Shown here: piece after piece, positions 52,056 through 62,064 of the stretch
How the letters are laid out: every line of letters begins with the position of its first letter
Numbering within the stretch: the stretch's first letter is position 1
Assembly (NCBI RefSeq): GCF_024756235.1
Contig: NZ_JANUGY010000003.1
Location: 1-64,000, forward strand
Length of the DNA stretch: 64,000 bases
Reading direction: 5' to 3'
DNA from: Massilia kyonggiensis
GTDB lineage: Bacteria > Pseudomonadota > Gammaproteobacteria > Burkholderiales > Burkholderiaceae_D
Position numbers and translations under genes: made by a program
The notes under the pieces: generated by a model
The model's database searches: none
What the model saw: the letters and a program-made list of their open reading frames with translations, nothing else
Told to the model about the DNA's origin: nothing

Positions 52056-54074
52056 ATGGCCAAGCTCAACCTAGTATTCGTCCGTCGGTTTTGTTCCCGG
52101 ATGGTGTCCCTGCATCGCACGACGAAAATCGCGCTGATGGTCACAGCCGATCTGATCGCACTGCCGTTTTGTTTCCTGGCCGCGATGCTCCTGCGCGGCG
52201 GCGACCTGAAACTCGCTTCCCATTTCGGGCCGGGTTCTTATGTCCTTGTCGCAATCGTCACGATTGCCGCATTTTCCATTTCGGATCTTTATCGCGCCGT
52301 GATTCGTTTCATCGACCAGCGTTTATTGAGCGCGACCGGCCTTGCATTGGCGATTGCCGTTCTTTGCGCCTACACCATCACGTTTTCGGTCAATGAAGCG
52401 AATTTTCCACGCAGTGCTTTGGCAATATATTGGTTTATCGCTTTTTCATATGTCATCGCATCGCGCGTCGGCGTGCGCAATCTTCTGCGCAACCTGAACG
52501 GGAGCCAGCGCGGCACGTCGGAAGTGGTTGCCATCTACGGCGCCGGCGAATCGGGGGCGCAGCTGGCGCAGACGATGCGCAACAGCGACGAATATCGTCC
52601 TGTCTGCTTTTTCGACGACAAGCGCGCACTCAGCGAGCGCACGATCGGCGGCCTGCGCGTTTTCCACACTGATCGCCTGGTGGAAACGGTGAATGCGATG
52701 GGCATCCGGTCGATCGTGATCGCCATCCCGGCCGTGCCCCCCGGACGCCTGCGCGACATCATGCAGCGCCTGGCCCAGGCCGGTATCAGCACCAAGATCC
52801 TGAGCCGTCTCGTCGATCTCGCAGACGACAAGGTCACGCCGCGCGAGAGCATCCGGGACCTGAAATTCGAAGACCTTCTCGGCCGCGCGCCCGTTCCTCC
52901 GCGCCTCGACCTGTTTGCGCTCTGCGTACGCGCAAAAAACGTCATGGTCACGGGCGCCGGCGGCTCCATTGGGAGCGAACTGTGTCGCCAGATCGCCACA
53001 TTGAAGCCGAGCCGACTGCATCTGCTCGACCACTCCGAATTTGCGTTATACACAGTCCGCCAGGAGATGGCGAGCCGGTATCCCGACGTCCCCGTGGAAG
53101 CGCACCTCGGCTCGGTCTGCAACGTGGATCTGATCGAACGCATTCTCCGCGAACATCGCGTCGACACCATCTATCACGCCGCCGCGTACAAACACGTTCC
53201 TCTCGTGGAAACGAATATCGTCGAAGGCCTGCGCAACAACGTGATGGGCGCCCAGGTGATCGCCACCCAGGCGGCAAGGCACGGCGTCGAAACCTGCGTG
53301 CTGATCTCGAGCGACAAGGCGGTGCGTCCGACGAACATCATGGGCGCCAGCAAGCGCATCGCGGAGCTCATCTTCCAGGCAGCGGCCGCGCGACCCGGCA
53401 CCGACACGACGTTCTGCATGGTCCGCTTCGGGAACGTGCTGGGGTCGTCGGGTTCGGTGATTCCGCTGTTCCAGCGCCAGATCGCACGGGGCGGCCCGGT
53501 CACGATCACGCACCCCGACGTGTCGCGCTACTTCATGCTCATTCCCGAGGCGGCCCAACTGGTGATCCAGGCAGGGGCGATGGCAAAGGGCGGTGACGTG
53601 TTCGTGCTCGACATGGGCGAACCCGTACGTATCGTGGACCTCGCGCGCACGCTGATCGCGTTGTCCGGCCTGACCGAGAAAACACCGCAGAATCCGGGCG
53701 GGGATATCGAGGTTCGCTATGTGGGTCTCTTCCCCGGCGAGAAACTGCACGAGGAATTGCTGACCGACGGCGTCGTCTTTCCGAGCGAACACCCGCGCAT
53801 CATGCGCATGAAAGAGAACGCGTTGCGGCCGAGCGTGCTGGATACCTTCATCACCTGCCTGATGATGGCCTGCGACACGCATGAGCGCGGCCTGATCGAA
53901 GGCATGGTCAAGGCCATCGTCACCGAGTACAACCCCGGCCGGCACGCCGAAGGGCCCGCACCAACCCCGGCTTCGACCCCGGCTTCGGCCCCGGCCGTGG
54001 CGACGCCCGCATCCATCACTGCGCCCCAGGAACGCCTGGCCCTGATCAAGAAATTCGTGCCGTTCCGGATATAG
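52056..54074 (+). CDS. WbpM/PglF-type UDP-N-acetylhexosamine 4,6-dehydratase
   Basis: Large membrane-bound dehydratase that opens UDP-GlcNAc toward 6-deoxy-amino sugars for surface polysaccharide. The 672-residue protein has four N-terminal membrane helices (about 25-165), a CoA-binding-like domain with GAGESGAQ, and the catalytic short-chain dehydrogenase domain with GAGGSIGSE, ISSDKAVRPTN and MGASKR, where Met replaces the usual Tyr as in WbpM. The C-terminus has a Pro/Ala/Ser-rich low-complexity stretch. Start uncertain: ATG 52056 chosen over TTG 52014 and ATG 52101. Confidence 0.88.
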   Translation: MAKLNLVFVRRFCSRMVSLHRTTKIALMVTADLIALPFCFLAAMLLRGGDLKLASHFGPGSYVLVAIVTIAAFSISDLYRAVIRFIDQRLLSATGLALAIAVLCAYTITFSVNEANFPRSALAIYWFIAFSYVIASRVGVRNLLRNLNGSQRGTSEVVAIYGAGESGAQLAQTMRNSDEYRPVCFFDDKRALSERTIGGLRVFHTDRLVETVNAMGIRSIVIAIPAVPPGRLRDIMQRLAQAGISTKILSRLVDLADDKVTPRESIRDLKFEDLLGRAPVPPRLDLFALCVRAKNVMVTGAGGSIGSELCRQIATLKPSRLHLLDHSEFALYTVRQEMASRYPDVPVEAHLGSVCNVDLIERILREHRVDTIYHAAAYKHVPLVETNIVEGLRNNVMGAQVIATQAARHGVETCVLISSDKAVRPTNIMGASKRIAELIFQAAAARPGTDTTFCMVRFGNVLGSSGSVIPLFQRQIARGGPVTITHPDVSRYFMLIPEAAQLVIQAGAMAKGGDVFVLDMGEPVRIVDLARTLIALSGLTEKTPQNPGGDIEVRYVGLFPGEKLHEELLTDGVVFPSEHPRIMRMKENALRPSVLDTFITCLMMACDTHERGLIEGMVKAIVTEYNPGRHAEGPAPTPASTPASAPAVATPASITAPQERLALIKKFVPFRI

Positions 54075-54136
54075 GCGCAGAGACCGCCCCCCCTTGAAAT
54101 ACCCCCTTTCATCCAACCAGTTTGGCGAGGACCCAC

Positions 54137-55465
54137 ATGCGCGACGAAAGCAAACCGGCTTATCTCGAACAGCTCACTACCCGTCTGAGTGAGCGCACTG
54201 CCCTCATCGGCATCATCGGCCTGGGCTACGTGGGCCTGCCGCTGACGCTAAGCTATGCCGAAGCCGGCTTCCGCGTGCTCGGCATCGACATCGACGGCAG
54301 CAAGGTCGAACGTCTCAACCGGGGTGAAAGCTACATCAACCACATCCCCGCCGCCGACATCACGCGTGCGCGCAGCCAGGGCTTCGAAGCGACCACCGAT
54401 TTCACGCGCGCAGGCGAGCCGGACGCCTTGATCATCTGCGTGCCGACGCCGCTCAACCCGTACCGCGAACCCGACCTGTCCTTCGTCCTGGACACGACGG
54501 ACGCGCTGCTGCCCTTCCTGCGGCCAGGCCAGCTCCTGTCATTGGAAAGCACGACGTACCCCGGCACCACCGACGAGGAACTCAAGCCGCGCCTCGAATC
54601 GCGCAGCTTCGTGATCGGGCGCGACATCTTTCTCGTGTTCTCGCCCGAACGCGAAGACCCGGGCAATCCCGACTTCCACACCCGTACGATACCCAAGGTC
54701 TGCGGCGGCGTGACGCCGGCCTGCCTGGAAGCGGGGATCGCACTGTACAGCGCGGCCATCGACCGTGTAGTCCCGGTCAGTTCGACCCGCGCGGCGGAGC
54801 TGACCAAGCTGCTGGAGAACATCCACCGGGCCGTCAACATCGGCCTCGTCAACGAAATGAAGATCATCGCCGACCGCATGCAGATCGACATCCACGAGGT
54901 CATCCGCGCGGCCGCGACGAAACCCTTCGGCTTCACCCCCTATTACCCCGGCCCCGGTCTCGGTGGCCACTGCATCCCGATCGACCCGTTCTACCTGACG
55001 TGGAAAGCTCGCGAATACGGACTGCACACCCGCTTCATCGAGCTCGCCGGGGAAATCAACAGTGACATGCCCCACTGGGTGGTCGGCAAGCTCACGGATG
55101 CGCTCAACCACCGCGGCAAAGCCGTGATGGGAAGCCGCGTCCTGGTGCTGGGCATCGCCTACAAAAAAGACGTCGAGGACATGCGCGAATCGCCTTCGGT
55201 CGAACTGATGGAAATCCTGCGCGACAAAGGGGCCGTCGTCGACTATACCGATCCGCATGTGCCCGTCTTCCCACGCATGCGCGAACACCGCTTCGACCTG
55301 AAAAGCGTCGAACTCACCCCGCAGCGCATCGCTTCCTATGACGTCATCCTCCTGGCCACGGCGCACTCCGCCTTCGACTACGACCTTGTACGGCAGTACG
55401 CCAGTCTCATCGTCGACACGCGCGGCGTCTACCTCACCGCGCTGCCCAACGTCGTGAAAGCCTGA
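54137..55465 (+). CDS. wbpA: UDP-N-acetyl-D-glucosamine 6-dehydrogenase (WbpA)
   Basis: Oxidises C6 of UDP-GlcNAc to the uronic acid with NAD. The 442-residue protein has the Rossmann motif GLGYVGLP near residue 30, the central domain with [13 protein letters not shown], and the catalytic cysteine in [10 protein letters not shown]. The ATG at 54137 with GAGG ahead is preferred over TTG 54122. First step of the Wbp diacetamido-uronic acid pathway whose other genes follow directly. Confidence 0.92.
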   Translation: MRDESKPAYLEQLTTRLSERTALIGIIGLGYVGLPLTLSYAEAGFRVLGIDIDGSKVERLNRGESYINHIPAADITRARSQGFEATTDFTRAGEPDALIICVPTPLNPYREPDLSFVLDTTDALLPFLRPGQLLSLESTTYPGTTDEELKPRLESRSFVIGRDIFLVFSPEREDPGNPDFHTRTIPKVCGGVTPACLEAGIALYSAAIDRVVPVSSTRAAELTKLLENIHRAVNIGLVNEMKIIADRMQIDIHEVIRAAATKPFGFTPYYPGPGLGGHCIPIDPFYLTWKAREYGLHTRFIELAGEINSDMPHWVVGKLTDALNHRGKAVMGSRVLVLGIAYKKDVEDMRESPSVELMEILRDKGAVVDYTDPHVPVFPRMREHRFDLKSVELTPQRIASYDVILLATAHSAFDYDLVRQYASLIVDTRGVYLTALPNVVKA

Positions 55466-55473
55466 GGACCGCC

Positions 55474-56538
55474 ATGATGCGCCACTATCCCGCCCCCATC
55501 CAGGACCGCAAGATCCGCTTCGCGCTGGTCGGCTGCGGCCGCATTGCCAGCAACCACTTCGAGGCCCTGCGCAAGCACCAGGACCGCGCCGAGCTGGTCG
55601 GCGTCTGCGACGTCGACCCGCGTGCGCTCGACCGCGCGGCCGGGCTGACCGGCGCCGAAGGCTACACCAGCCTCCAGGAGATGCTGCGCCGCGTCGACGC
55701 CGACATCGTCGTCGTCACCACGCCTTCCGGCCTGCACCCCGAGCAGGCTATCCAAATCGCCGCCAGCGGCCGGCACGTGATGACCGAAAAGCCGATGGCG
55801 ACCCGCTGGGAGGACGGCAAGCGGATGGTGGCCGCCGCCGACGCCGCCGGGGTACGCCTGTTCGTGGTCAAGCAGAACCGCCGCAACGCCACCCTGCAGC
55901 TGCTCAAGCAGGCGGTCGACAAGAAGCGCTTCGGGCGCATCTACATGGTCAACCTGAACGTGTTCTGGACCCGCCCGCCCGAGTACTACCACAGCGCCAA
56001 ATGGCGCGGCACCTGGGAATTCGACGGCGGCGCCTTCATGAACCAGGCCAGCCACTACGTCGACCTGATCGACTGGATCGTCGGTCCGGTCGAAAGCCTG
56101 CAGGCCTATACCGCCACGTTGGCCCGCGACATCGAGGTCGAGGACACCGGCGTGCTCAGCCTGCGCTGGCGCAACGGCGCGTTGGGGTCGATGAACGTCA
56201 CCATGCTGACCTACCCGCGCAACCTCGAAGGGTCGATCACGATCCTGGGCGAGCGCGGCACGGTGCGCATCGGCGGCGTGGCCGTGAACGAGATCCAGCA
56301 ATGGGAATTCGCCACGCCCGATCCGGACGACGACAGGGTCCGCGACGCGAGCTATGAAACCACGTCCGTCTACGGCTTCGGCCACCCGCTGTACTACGAC
56401 AACGTGATCAAGGTGCTGCGCGGCGAGGCGGAGCCCGAGACCGACGGACGCGAGGGCCTGAAATCGCTCGAAGTGCTGATCGCCGCGTACAAATCGGCGC
56501 GCGACGGCAAGCGCGTGGCCCTGCCGCTGGAGTACTGA
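55474..56538 (+). CDS. wbpB: Gfo/Idh/MocA oxidoreductase (WbpB)
   Basis: Oxidises C3 of UDP-GlcNAcA to the 3-keto sugar, using NAD. The 354-residue protein has the Rossmann motif GCGRIA near the start, the family EKP motif (MTEKPMA) and the catalytic histidine region [12 protein letters not shown]. It begins eight bases after wbpA and ends two bases before wbpD. In the known pathway WbpB works together with WbpE, which recycles its cofactor. Confidence 0.9.
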   Translation: MMRHYPAPIQDRKIRFALVGCGRIASNHFEALRKHQDRAELVGVCDVDPRALDRAAGLTGAEGYTSLQEMLRRVDADIVVVTTPSGLHPEQAIQIAASGRHVMTEKPMATRWEDGKRMVAAADAAGVRLFVVKQNRRNATLQLLKQAVDKKRFGRIYMVNLNVFWTRPPEYYHSAKWRGTWEFDGGAFMNQASHYVDLIDWIVGPVESLQAYTATLARDIEVEDTGVLSLRWRNGALGSMNVTMLTYPRNLEGSITILGERGTVRIGGVAVNEIQQWEFATPDPDDDRVRDASYETTSVYGFGHPLYYDNVIKVLRGEAEPETDGREGLKSLEVLIAAYKSARDGKRVALPLEY

Positions 56539-56540
56539 TC

Positions 56541-57149
56541 ATGAACGCTCCCATCGACAGCAGGGACATCCATCCGAGCGCGATCGTCGACGACGGCACC
56601 GTGCTCGGTCCCGGCACGCGCGTCTGGCACTTCTCGCATGTCTGCGGCGGCGCCCGCATCGGCGCCGGCTGCTCGCTTGGCCAGAACGTCTTTGTCGGCA
56701 ACGACGTCGTCATCGGCGACCGCGTCAAGATCCAAAACAACGTCTCCGTCTACGACGCCGTCACGCTCGAGGACGACGTGTTCTGCGGCCCGAGCATGGT
56801 GTTCACCAACGTCTACAACCCGCGTTCCGGCATCATTCGCAAGGATCAATACCGGCGCACCCTGGTCCGGCGCGGCGCCAGCATCGGCGCCAACGCCACC
56901 ATCGTCTGCGGGGTGACGATCGGTTCCTACGCCTTCATCGGCGCCGGCGCCGTGGTCAAGCACGACGTCCCCGACTTCGCGTTGATGGCCGGCGTGCCAG
57001 CGCGCCAGGTCGGCTGGATCAGCCGTTTCGGCGAACGCCTGCCGCTGCCACCCGCGGGCAACGGCGAGGCAGTCTGCCCGCACACCGGCGAATCGTACGT
57101 CCTTGTCGACGGCGTCTGCAGCCTCGTTTGCGCCTCCTCCCGCCCCTGA
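56541..57149 (+). CDS. wbpD: UDP-3-amino sugar N-acetyltransferase (WbpD)
   Basis: Acetylates the 3-amino group made by WbpE. The 202-residue protein is a left-handed beta-helix of hexapeptide repeats from about residue 10 to 155 (for example [28 protein letters not shown]), with the conserved loop [10 protein letters not shown]. The C-terminal 40 residues contain a Cys-rich tail ([17 protein letters not shown]) not typical of WbpD; a metal site or rubredoxin-like knuckle is possible. Confidence 0.9.
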   Translation: MNAPIDSRDIHPSAIVDDGTVLGPGTRVWHFSHVCGGARIGAGCSLGQNVFVGNDVVIGDRVKIQNNVSVYDAVTLEDDVFCGPSMVFTNVYNPRSGIIRKDQYRRTLVRRGASIGANATIVCGVTIGSYAFIGAGAVVKHDVPDFALMAGVPARQVGWISRFGERLPLPPAGNGEAVCPHTGESYVLVDGVCSLVCASSRP

Positions 57150-57179
57150 ACTTCCCGCCCCGCGAACGGAACAACCACC

Positions 57180-58316
57180 ATGGAATTCATCGATCTCAAG
57201 TCCCAATACCAGGCATCGCGCGACCTGATCAATGGCCGCATCCAGGCCGTCCTCGACCACGGCCACTACATCATGGGCCCGGAGGTGGCAGAACTCGAGG
57301 AGCGCCTGGCCCGGTACACGGGCGCCAGTCACTGCATCACCGTGGCCTCCGGCACCGAAGCGCTGCTGATTGCACTGATGGCGCTGGGCGTGGGCCGCGG
57401 CGACGAAGTGATCACCACGCCGTTCACCTTCATCGCCACCGCCGAGGCCATCGTGCTGCTCGGCGCGACTCCCGTGTTCGTCGACATCGATCCGGTCACC
57501 TGCAATATCGCGCCGGGGCTAATCGAAGAAAAGATCACGGCCCGCACCCGGGCCATCATCCCCGTGTCGTTGTACGGACAGCCGGCCGACATGGACGAGA
57601 TCAACGCGATTGCCCTGCGCCACGGCCTCACCGTCATCGAGGATGCCGCCCAGAGCTTCGGCGCCACCTACCGCGGCAGGCGGAGCTGCAATCTTTCCCG
57701 CATCGGCTGCACCAGCTTCTTTCCCAGCAAGCCACTCGGCTGCTACGGTGATGGGGGCGCGCTGTTCACCAGTGACGACACGCTGGCCAAGGCGATGCGC
57801 GAGATCCGCGTGCACGGCCAGTCGAAGCGCTACGTGCACTCCCGCATCGGCGTCGGCGGCCGCATGGACACCCTGCAGTGCGCGATCCTGCTGGCCAAGC
57901 TGGAGCTGTTCGACTGGGAACTGCAGCAACGCCAGCGCGCCGCCTCCGCCTACGACACGCTGTTGCTCGGGAAGGACGCGCAGGTCCGTCCTGTCGGCCG
58001 GCAGGCGGACCGCACCAGCGTCCATGCCCAGTACACGGTCATCGTGGAGCAGCGCGGCGCGCTGCAGGCGGCGTTGCACCGGGCGGGGATTCCGACCGCC
58101 GTTCATTATCCGCTCCCCATTCACCGCCAGCCTGCCTATGCAGCGCTGAGCGCGGCCGACGCCTGTCCCATATCCGTCGAGATGGCCGGAAAAGTGATGA
58201 GCCTGCCGATGGGGCCCTACCTGTCGACATCAAGTGCGCAACAGGTTGCGGCGGCATTGCTGGACGCGGCGGACGTGACCCGGCGCCACCCGGAACCCGT
58301 GACATTACCGGAGTAG
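57180..58316 (+). CDS. wbpE: DegT/DnrJ/EryC1 aminotransferase (WbpE)
   Basis: Transfers an amino group from glutamate to C3 of the 3-keto uronic acid, PLP-dependent. The 378-residue protein has SGTEALLIAL, EDAAQSFGA with the PLP-binding aspartate, and FFPSKPLGCYGDGG with the Schiff-base Lys184. Family-standard start MEFIDLKSQY. Fourth gene of the wbp-like run, 30 bases after wbpD. Confidence 0.92.
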   Translation: MEFIDLKSQYQASRDLINGRIQAVLDHGHYIMGPEVAELEERLARYTGASHCITVASGTEALLIALMALGVGRGDEVITTPFTFIATAEAIVLLGATPVFVDIDPVTCNIAPGLIEEKITARTRAIIPVSLYGQPADMDEINAIALRHGLTVIEDAAQSFGATYRGRRSCNLSRIGCTSFFPSKPLGCYGDGGALFTSDDTLAKAMREIRVHGQSKRYVHSRIGVGGRMDTLQCAILLAKLELFDWELQQRQRAASAYDTLLLGKDAQVRPVGRQADRTSVHAQYTVIVEQRGALQAALHRAGIPTAVHYPLPIHRQPAYAALSAADACPISVEMAGKVMSLPMGPYLSTSSAQQVAAALLDAADVTRRHPEPVTLPE

Positions 58317-58343
58317 ACCGCGCACGCTAAAGGATGCCCCGCA

Positions 58344-59474
58344 ATGTGCAGGATCGTTCATCTGACGTCGGCTCACCCTCGCAACGACACGCGCATCTTC
58401 ATCAAGCAGTGTCGAACCCTGGCCGCGCACGGGTACAACGTGACACTGGTCGTTGCCGACGGCCTGGGCGACGAACAGCGGGATGGGGTGGCGATCACCG
58501 ATGTCGGCTGCCTGGGTGGCCGCGTCGAACGCATCCTGAAAACCACGCGCCGCGTCGGCGACAAGGCGATCGCGCTCGATGCCGAGATCTATCAACTGCA
58601 CGATCCCGAATTGCTCCCCGTCGGATTGCGGCTCAAGCGGTACGGCAAGAAAGTCATCTTCGATTCGCATGAGGACGTTGCGCGCCAACTGCTGGGCAAA
58701 CCTTACCTGGGGCCGCTGTCGCGCAGACTACTGTCCTCGGTTTATTCGGCCGTGGAGCGTTATGCCTGCTCGCGCTTCGACGGCATCATCACTGCCACCC
58801 CGTTCATTAGAGAAAATTTTCTCAAGATTCATTCCCGCACGGTCGACGTCAACAATTTCCCGATGGTGGGAGAACTCGATGGCGGCGGCCCCTGGGAACA
58901 CAAGCACGACGAGGTCTGTTATGTCGGCGGTATCGGCAGTATCCGCGGCATCCGCGAGCTGGTCCATGCAGGAGAATTCCTGGCCTCGGCGGCGCGGGTG
59001 AACCTCGTCGGGACGTTTTCCGAACCTCTGGTCGAGGCGGAAATGAAGGCAAGTCCCGGATGGCGCCGCGTGAATGACCATGGGTTCCTCGACCGCGACG
59101 GTGTGCGCGAGGTGCTGGAGCGTTCCATGGCCGGCATCGTGACCTTTCATCCGCTGCCGAACCACCTGGACTCCCACCCGACCAAGATGTTCGAGTACAT
59201 GTCGTCCGGTATTCCGGTGATCGCCTCGAACTTCCCGCTCTGGCGCGACATCATCGAAGGCAATCAATGCGGGATCTGCGTCGACCCACTCGATCCCAGG
59301 GCGATCGCGGCCGCGATAGATTTCCTCGTCACGCATCCGCAGCCTGCGAAGGCCATGGGCGAAAACGGCCGCCGGGCCGTGCTGGAAAAATACAACTGGA
59401 CTGTCCAGGCAAACAGGCTGACCGACTTCTATGGAGCGATATCCCATGACGAGCAAGCTGTCGCAGCTGTTTAA
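58344..59474 (+). CDS. glycosyltransferase family 4
   Basis: The 376-residue protein has a GT-B fold: N-terminal HLTSAHPRNDTRIFIKQCRTL and C-terminal HPTKMFEYMSSGIPVIAS with the GT4 E-x7-E type region. It should add a sugar, perhaps the diacetamido-uronic acid made by its neighbours, to a lipid-linked glycan on the cytoplasmic side. AAAGGA supports the ATG at 58344. Its end overlaps the next gene by 29 bases. Confidence 0.88.
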   Translation: MCRIVHLTSAHPRNDTRIFIKQCRTLAAHGYNVTLVVADGLGDEQRDGVAITDVGCLGGRVERILKTTRRVGDKAIALDAEIYQLHDPELLPVGLRLKRYGKKVIFDSHEDVARQLLGKPYLGPLSRRLLSSVYSAVERYACSRFDGIITATPFIRENFLKIHSRTVDVNNFPMVGELDGGGPWEHKHDEVCYVGGIGSIRGIRELVHAGEFLASAARVNLVGTFSEPLVEAEMKASPGWRRVNDHGFLDRDGVREVLERSMAGIVTFHPLPNHLDSHPTKMFEYMSSGIPVIASNFPLWRDIIEGNQCGICVDPLDPRAIAAAIDFLVTHPQPAKAMGENGRRAVLEKYNWTVQANRLTDFYGAISHDEQAVAAV

Positions 59475-60141
59475 TCTGGCCCTCGACATCAGCAGGCTTC
59501 CGGTCGCACGCCTCGAATTCCGGCTGGACCTGAATCCGGATGCGGTGCGGCGCATGTACGCCCATTTCACCAAGCCTCACCCGAAGTACAAGATCTTCCA
59601 GAACAAATCATTAGGCGCGGCACTCATCGACCTGAATCGTTTCGCCGACCCCGAAGCCTATATGGCGAACGTAAAGGGGCGTAACTCGGCGGGATTCCAT
59701 GCCAGGAAAGCCATGTCGCGCGGCTATAGGGTCGTCGAGATCGACAGGAATGATTTCGTGGAGGACATCCATGAGATCAATACCTCGCTCGATGTACGCC
59801 AGGGGCGGCCAATGGCCGAGGCATACCGGCAGAAACAGACGCAGTTCCATCCGGAGAAAAACTACAAATATTTCGGCGTCTTGAATGCCGCGGGCAAATT
59901 GACCGCCTACGGCGATATCGGGCTGTTCGGAAATTTTGTCGCCTTCGACCGCCTGCTCGGCCTGCGCAACAATGACGGCGCCATGCACCTGATGGTGACG
60001 GAGATTATCTGCCGGACGATCGAAAGCCATGCCTACGGCTACCTTATGTATGACACGTTCTTCGGTGCCAGTCCCGGGCTCAGGACCTTCAAGACTATGC
60101 TCGGTTTCGAACCTTATCGCGCAAAATATTCACTCCAATGA
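59446..60141 (+). CDS. GNAT/FemAB-like acyltransferase, putative
   Basis: The 231-residue protein is not recognised with certainty. YKYFGVLNAAGKLTAYGDIG and the C-terminal MYDTFFGASPGLRTFKTMLG, where a residue pattern of a GNAT acyl-CoA-binding fold can be seen, suggest an acyltransferase that modifies a sugar or lipid. Start at 59446 is chosen for GGAG 9 bases ahead; ATG 59431 is possible. The base composition is less GC-rich than the wbpA-E genes. Coupled to the next gene by ATGA. Confidence 0.55.
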   Translation: MTSKLSQLFNLALDISRLPVARLEFRLDLNPDAVRRMYAHFTKPHPKYKIFQNKSLGAALIDLNRFADPEAYMANVKGRNSAGFHARKAMSRGYRVVEIDRNDFVEDIHEINTSLDVRQGRPMAEAYRQKQTQFHPEKNYKYFGVLNAAGKLTAYGDIGLFGNFVAFDRLLGLRNNDGAMHLMVTEIICRTIESHAYGYLMYDTFFGASPGLRTFKTMLGFEPYRAKYSLQ

Positions 60142-60917
60142 CTTCCTTACTTAGGCGCATATACAGCGATTATGGGATGCCATCGCGCCTGCGTACGCAC
60201 GAAAAACTGATTTGTGCCGCCAGGGACGCCGGCTACACCCAGACCTCGGTCCGGGATTTCTTCGACCGTGCACGGACTGGCCAGTCGGCGGACGGGACAT
60301 TCATCGTGCACCGGCACGACATCGATACGGACCTGCGCACGACCAGGAAATTATTCGAGATGGAAAAGAAGTATGGCGTCAAGGCGAGCTATTACTTCAG
60401 ACTGTCTACGCTTGACTTTGGCCTGATGCGCGAAATTGAAGACTATGGCAGCGAGGCCAGCTACCACTACGAAGAAGTGGCCTCTTTCGCCAAAAAGAAC
60501 AAGATCAAGGATCCGGCCCTTGTGCGCGATCGACTTCCCGAGATCAGGAATGTCTTTCGTAAAAATTTCCAGTGGTTCGAGCGGCAACTCGGAAAAAAAC
60601 TCCGCACCGTCGCCGGCCATGGAGACTTCGCGAACCGCCGCCTGAAGGTGAACAATACGGAGATCCTCGCGGACCAGCAGTTGCGCGAAGAATGCGGCAT
60701 CGAGTGCGAGGCCTACGACCGCGGCCTGCTCGACCACATCGACATGTACATCGTGGATCGGCCGCCTCCTCAATATTACTGGCCGACCTCTCCCCTGAAT
60801 GTCGTTTCCGTACACCGCAACATTTGTCTCGTGACCCACCCGCGACAGTTCGAAACGAACTGGAAAGAAAACACCAAGGACAATCTTTTTCGCTTCTATG
60901 AAGCGGTGACCTGGTAA
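60138..60917 (+). CDS. WbmS-like protein of the polysaccharide deacetylase superfamily
   Basis: The 259-residue protein shows HRHDIDTDLRTTRK, SYHYEEV and AGHGD, which correspond to metal-binding and catalytic positions of NodB-type deacetylases in the variant form seen in WbmS from the Bordetella O-antigen locus. It lacks a signal peptide, so it should act in the cytoplasm on a nucleotide sugar or lipid-linked intermediate rather than on exported polymer. Moderate GC, like its upstream neighbour. Confidence 0.72.
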   Translation: MTSLLRRIYSDYGMPSRLRTHEKLICAARDAGYTQTSVRDFFDRARTGQSADGTFIVHRHDIDTDLRTTRKLFEMEKKYGVKASYYFRLSTLDFGLMREIEDYGSEASYHYEEVASFAKKNKIKDPALVRDRLPEIRNVFRKNFQWFERQLGKKLRTVAGHGDFANRRLKVNNTEILADQQLREECGIECEAYDRGLLDHIDMYIVDRPPPQYYWPTSPLNVVSVHRNICLVTHPRQFETNWKENTKDNLFRFYEAVTW

Positions 60918-60930
60918 GCAAAGAAAACTC

Positions 60931-62040
60931 ATGAAACAAAAGAAAATCGTCACCGTGATCGGCGCCCGCCCACAATTCATCAAGGCGAGTGCAGTCTCGG
61001 CTGTCCTTGCGGAATCCGACCAGCTTCGTGAGATCGTCGTGCACACCGGCCAGCACTTCGACGCCAACATGTCGGATGTTTTCTTTGCCGAGTTGGGCAT
61101 GGAGGCGCCCGCTTATCAGTGCGCGATTCACGGCGGCACCCATGGCGACATGACTGGGCGCATGTTGATCGACATTGAAAAAATACTGATGTTGGAAAAG
61201 CCCGACGCGGTCCTGGTATATGGCGACACGAATTCCACGCTTGCAGGATCACTGGCGGCGGTCAAGCTACATATCCCGGTCGCGCACGTCGAAGCGGGTT
61301 TGCGTTCTTTCAACATGAGATCCCCGGAGGAGGTCAACCGCATCCTGACGGACCGGGTCGCGCGCTGGCTTTTCACCCCCAACAGCGAGGCCGGCGTACA
61401 TTTACTGCGTGAAGGGGTCGGCTCCGATCGGATTCACCAGGTCGGCGACGTCATGCTCGATGTCGCGCTCCGGCATGGCGAACGGGTCACCTCGGACGGA
61501 GGCGTACTGGGCCGACTGCGGCAAGAGCACGGCGTCCAGGCTGGCGAGTATTGCCTGGCAACCATCCACCGTGCAGAGAACACCGACGATCCCGGCAGGC
61601 TCGCAACGATTGTCGACGCCCTTTCGCATTTCGCCAGGGATATCAAAGTCGTGCTGCCCCTGCACCCACGTACGCGCAACACCCTCGCGAAACAAGGCAA
61701 ATTGCAGGCCTTGAAAAACGCGGTGGTCGTGCTGGATCCACTGGGCTATCTGGCGATGGTGCAGCTCGAAAAGTACGCCGCGATCATTGCTACCGATTCT
61801 GGCGGCGTCCAAAAAGAAGCCTTCTTCTATGGCGTTCCGTGTGTGACCTTGCGGGACGAAACCGAGTGGACGGAGTTGGTGAAAGCCGGGTGGAACCGAC
61901 TGGCGCCACCGGTCGATGCTACTGCCGTACTGCAGTCCCTGCGCGCCGGCCTCGAAAGTACCGGCGAAGACATCGCTCCTTACGGCTCCGGTGACGCCGC
62001 AGTCCGGATCGTCGAACGTCTATCGGACGAGCTTGCCTGA
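60931..62040 (+). CDS. wbpI: UDP-GlcNAc(3NAc)A 2-epimerase (WbpI/WecB family)
   Basis: Inverts C2 of the UDP-diacetamido-glucuronic acid to give the mannuronic form. The 369-residue protein has the family signatures GARPQFIKASAV, HTGQHFD, HVEAGLRSFN and TDSGGVQKEA. WecB-type UDP-GlcNAc 2-epimerase activity cannot be excluded by motif, but the complete wbpA-B-D-E set beside it argues for WbpI. It starts 13 bases after the deacetylase-like gene. Confidence 0.88.
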   Translation: MKQKKIVTVIGARPQFIKASAVSAVLAESDQLREIVVHTGQHFDANMSDVFFAELGMEAPAYQCAIHGGTHGDMTGRMLIDIEKILMLEKPDAVLVYGDTNSTLAGSLAAVKLHIPVAHVEAGLRSFNMRSPEEVNRILTDRVARWLFTPNSEAGVHLLREGVGSDRIHQVGDVMLDVALRHGERVTSDGGVLGRLRQEHGVQAGEYCLATIHRAENTDDPGRLATIVDALSHFARDIKVVLPLHPRTRNTLAKQGKLQALKNAVVVLDPLGYLAMVQLEKYAAIIATDSGGVQKEAFFYGVPCVTLRDETEWTELVKAGWNRLAPPVDATAVLQSLRAGLESTGEDIAPYGSGDAAVRIVERLSDELA

Positions 62041-62064
62041 AACGCTGACATCAAGGAGGTACGC

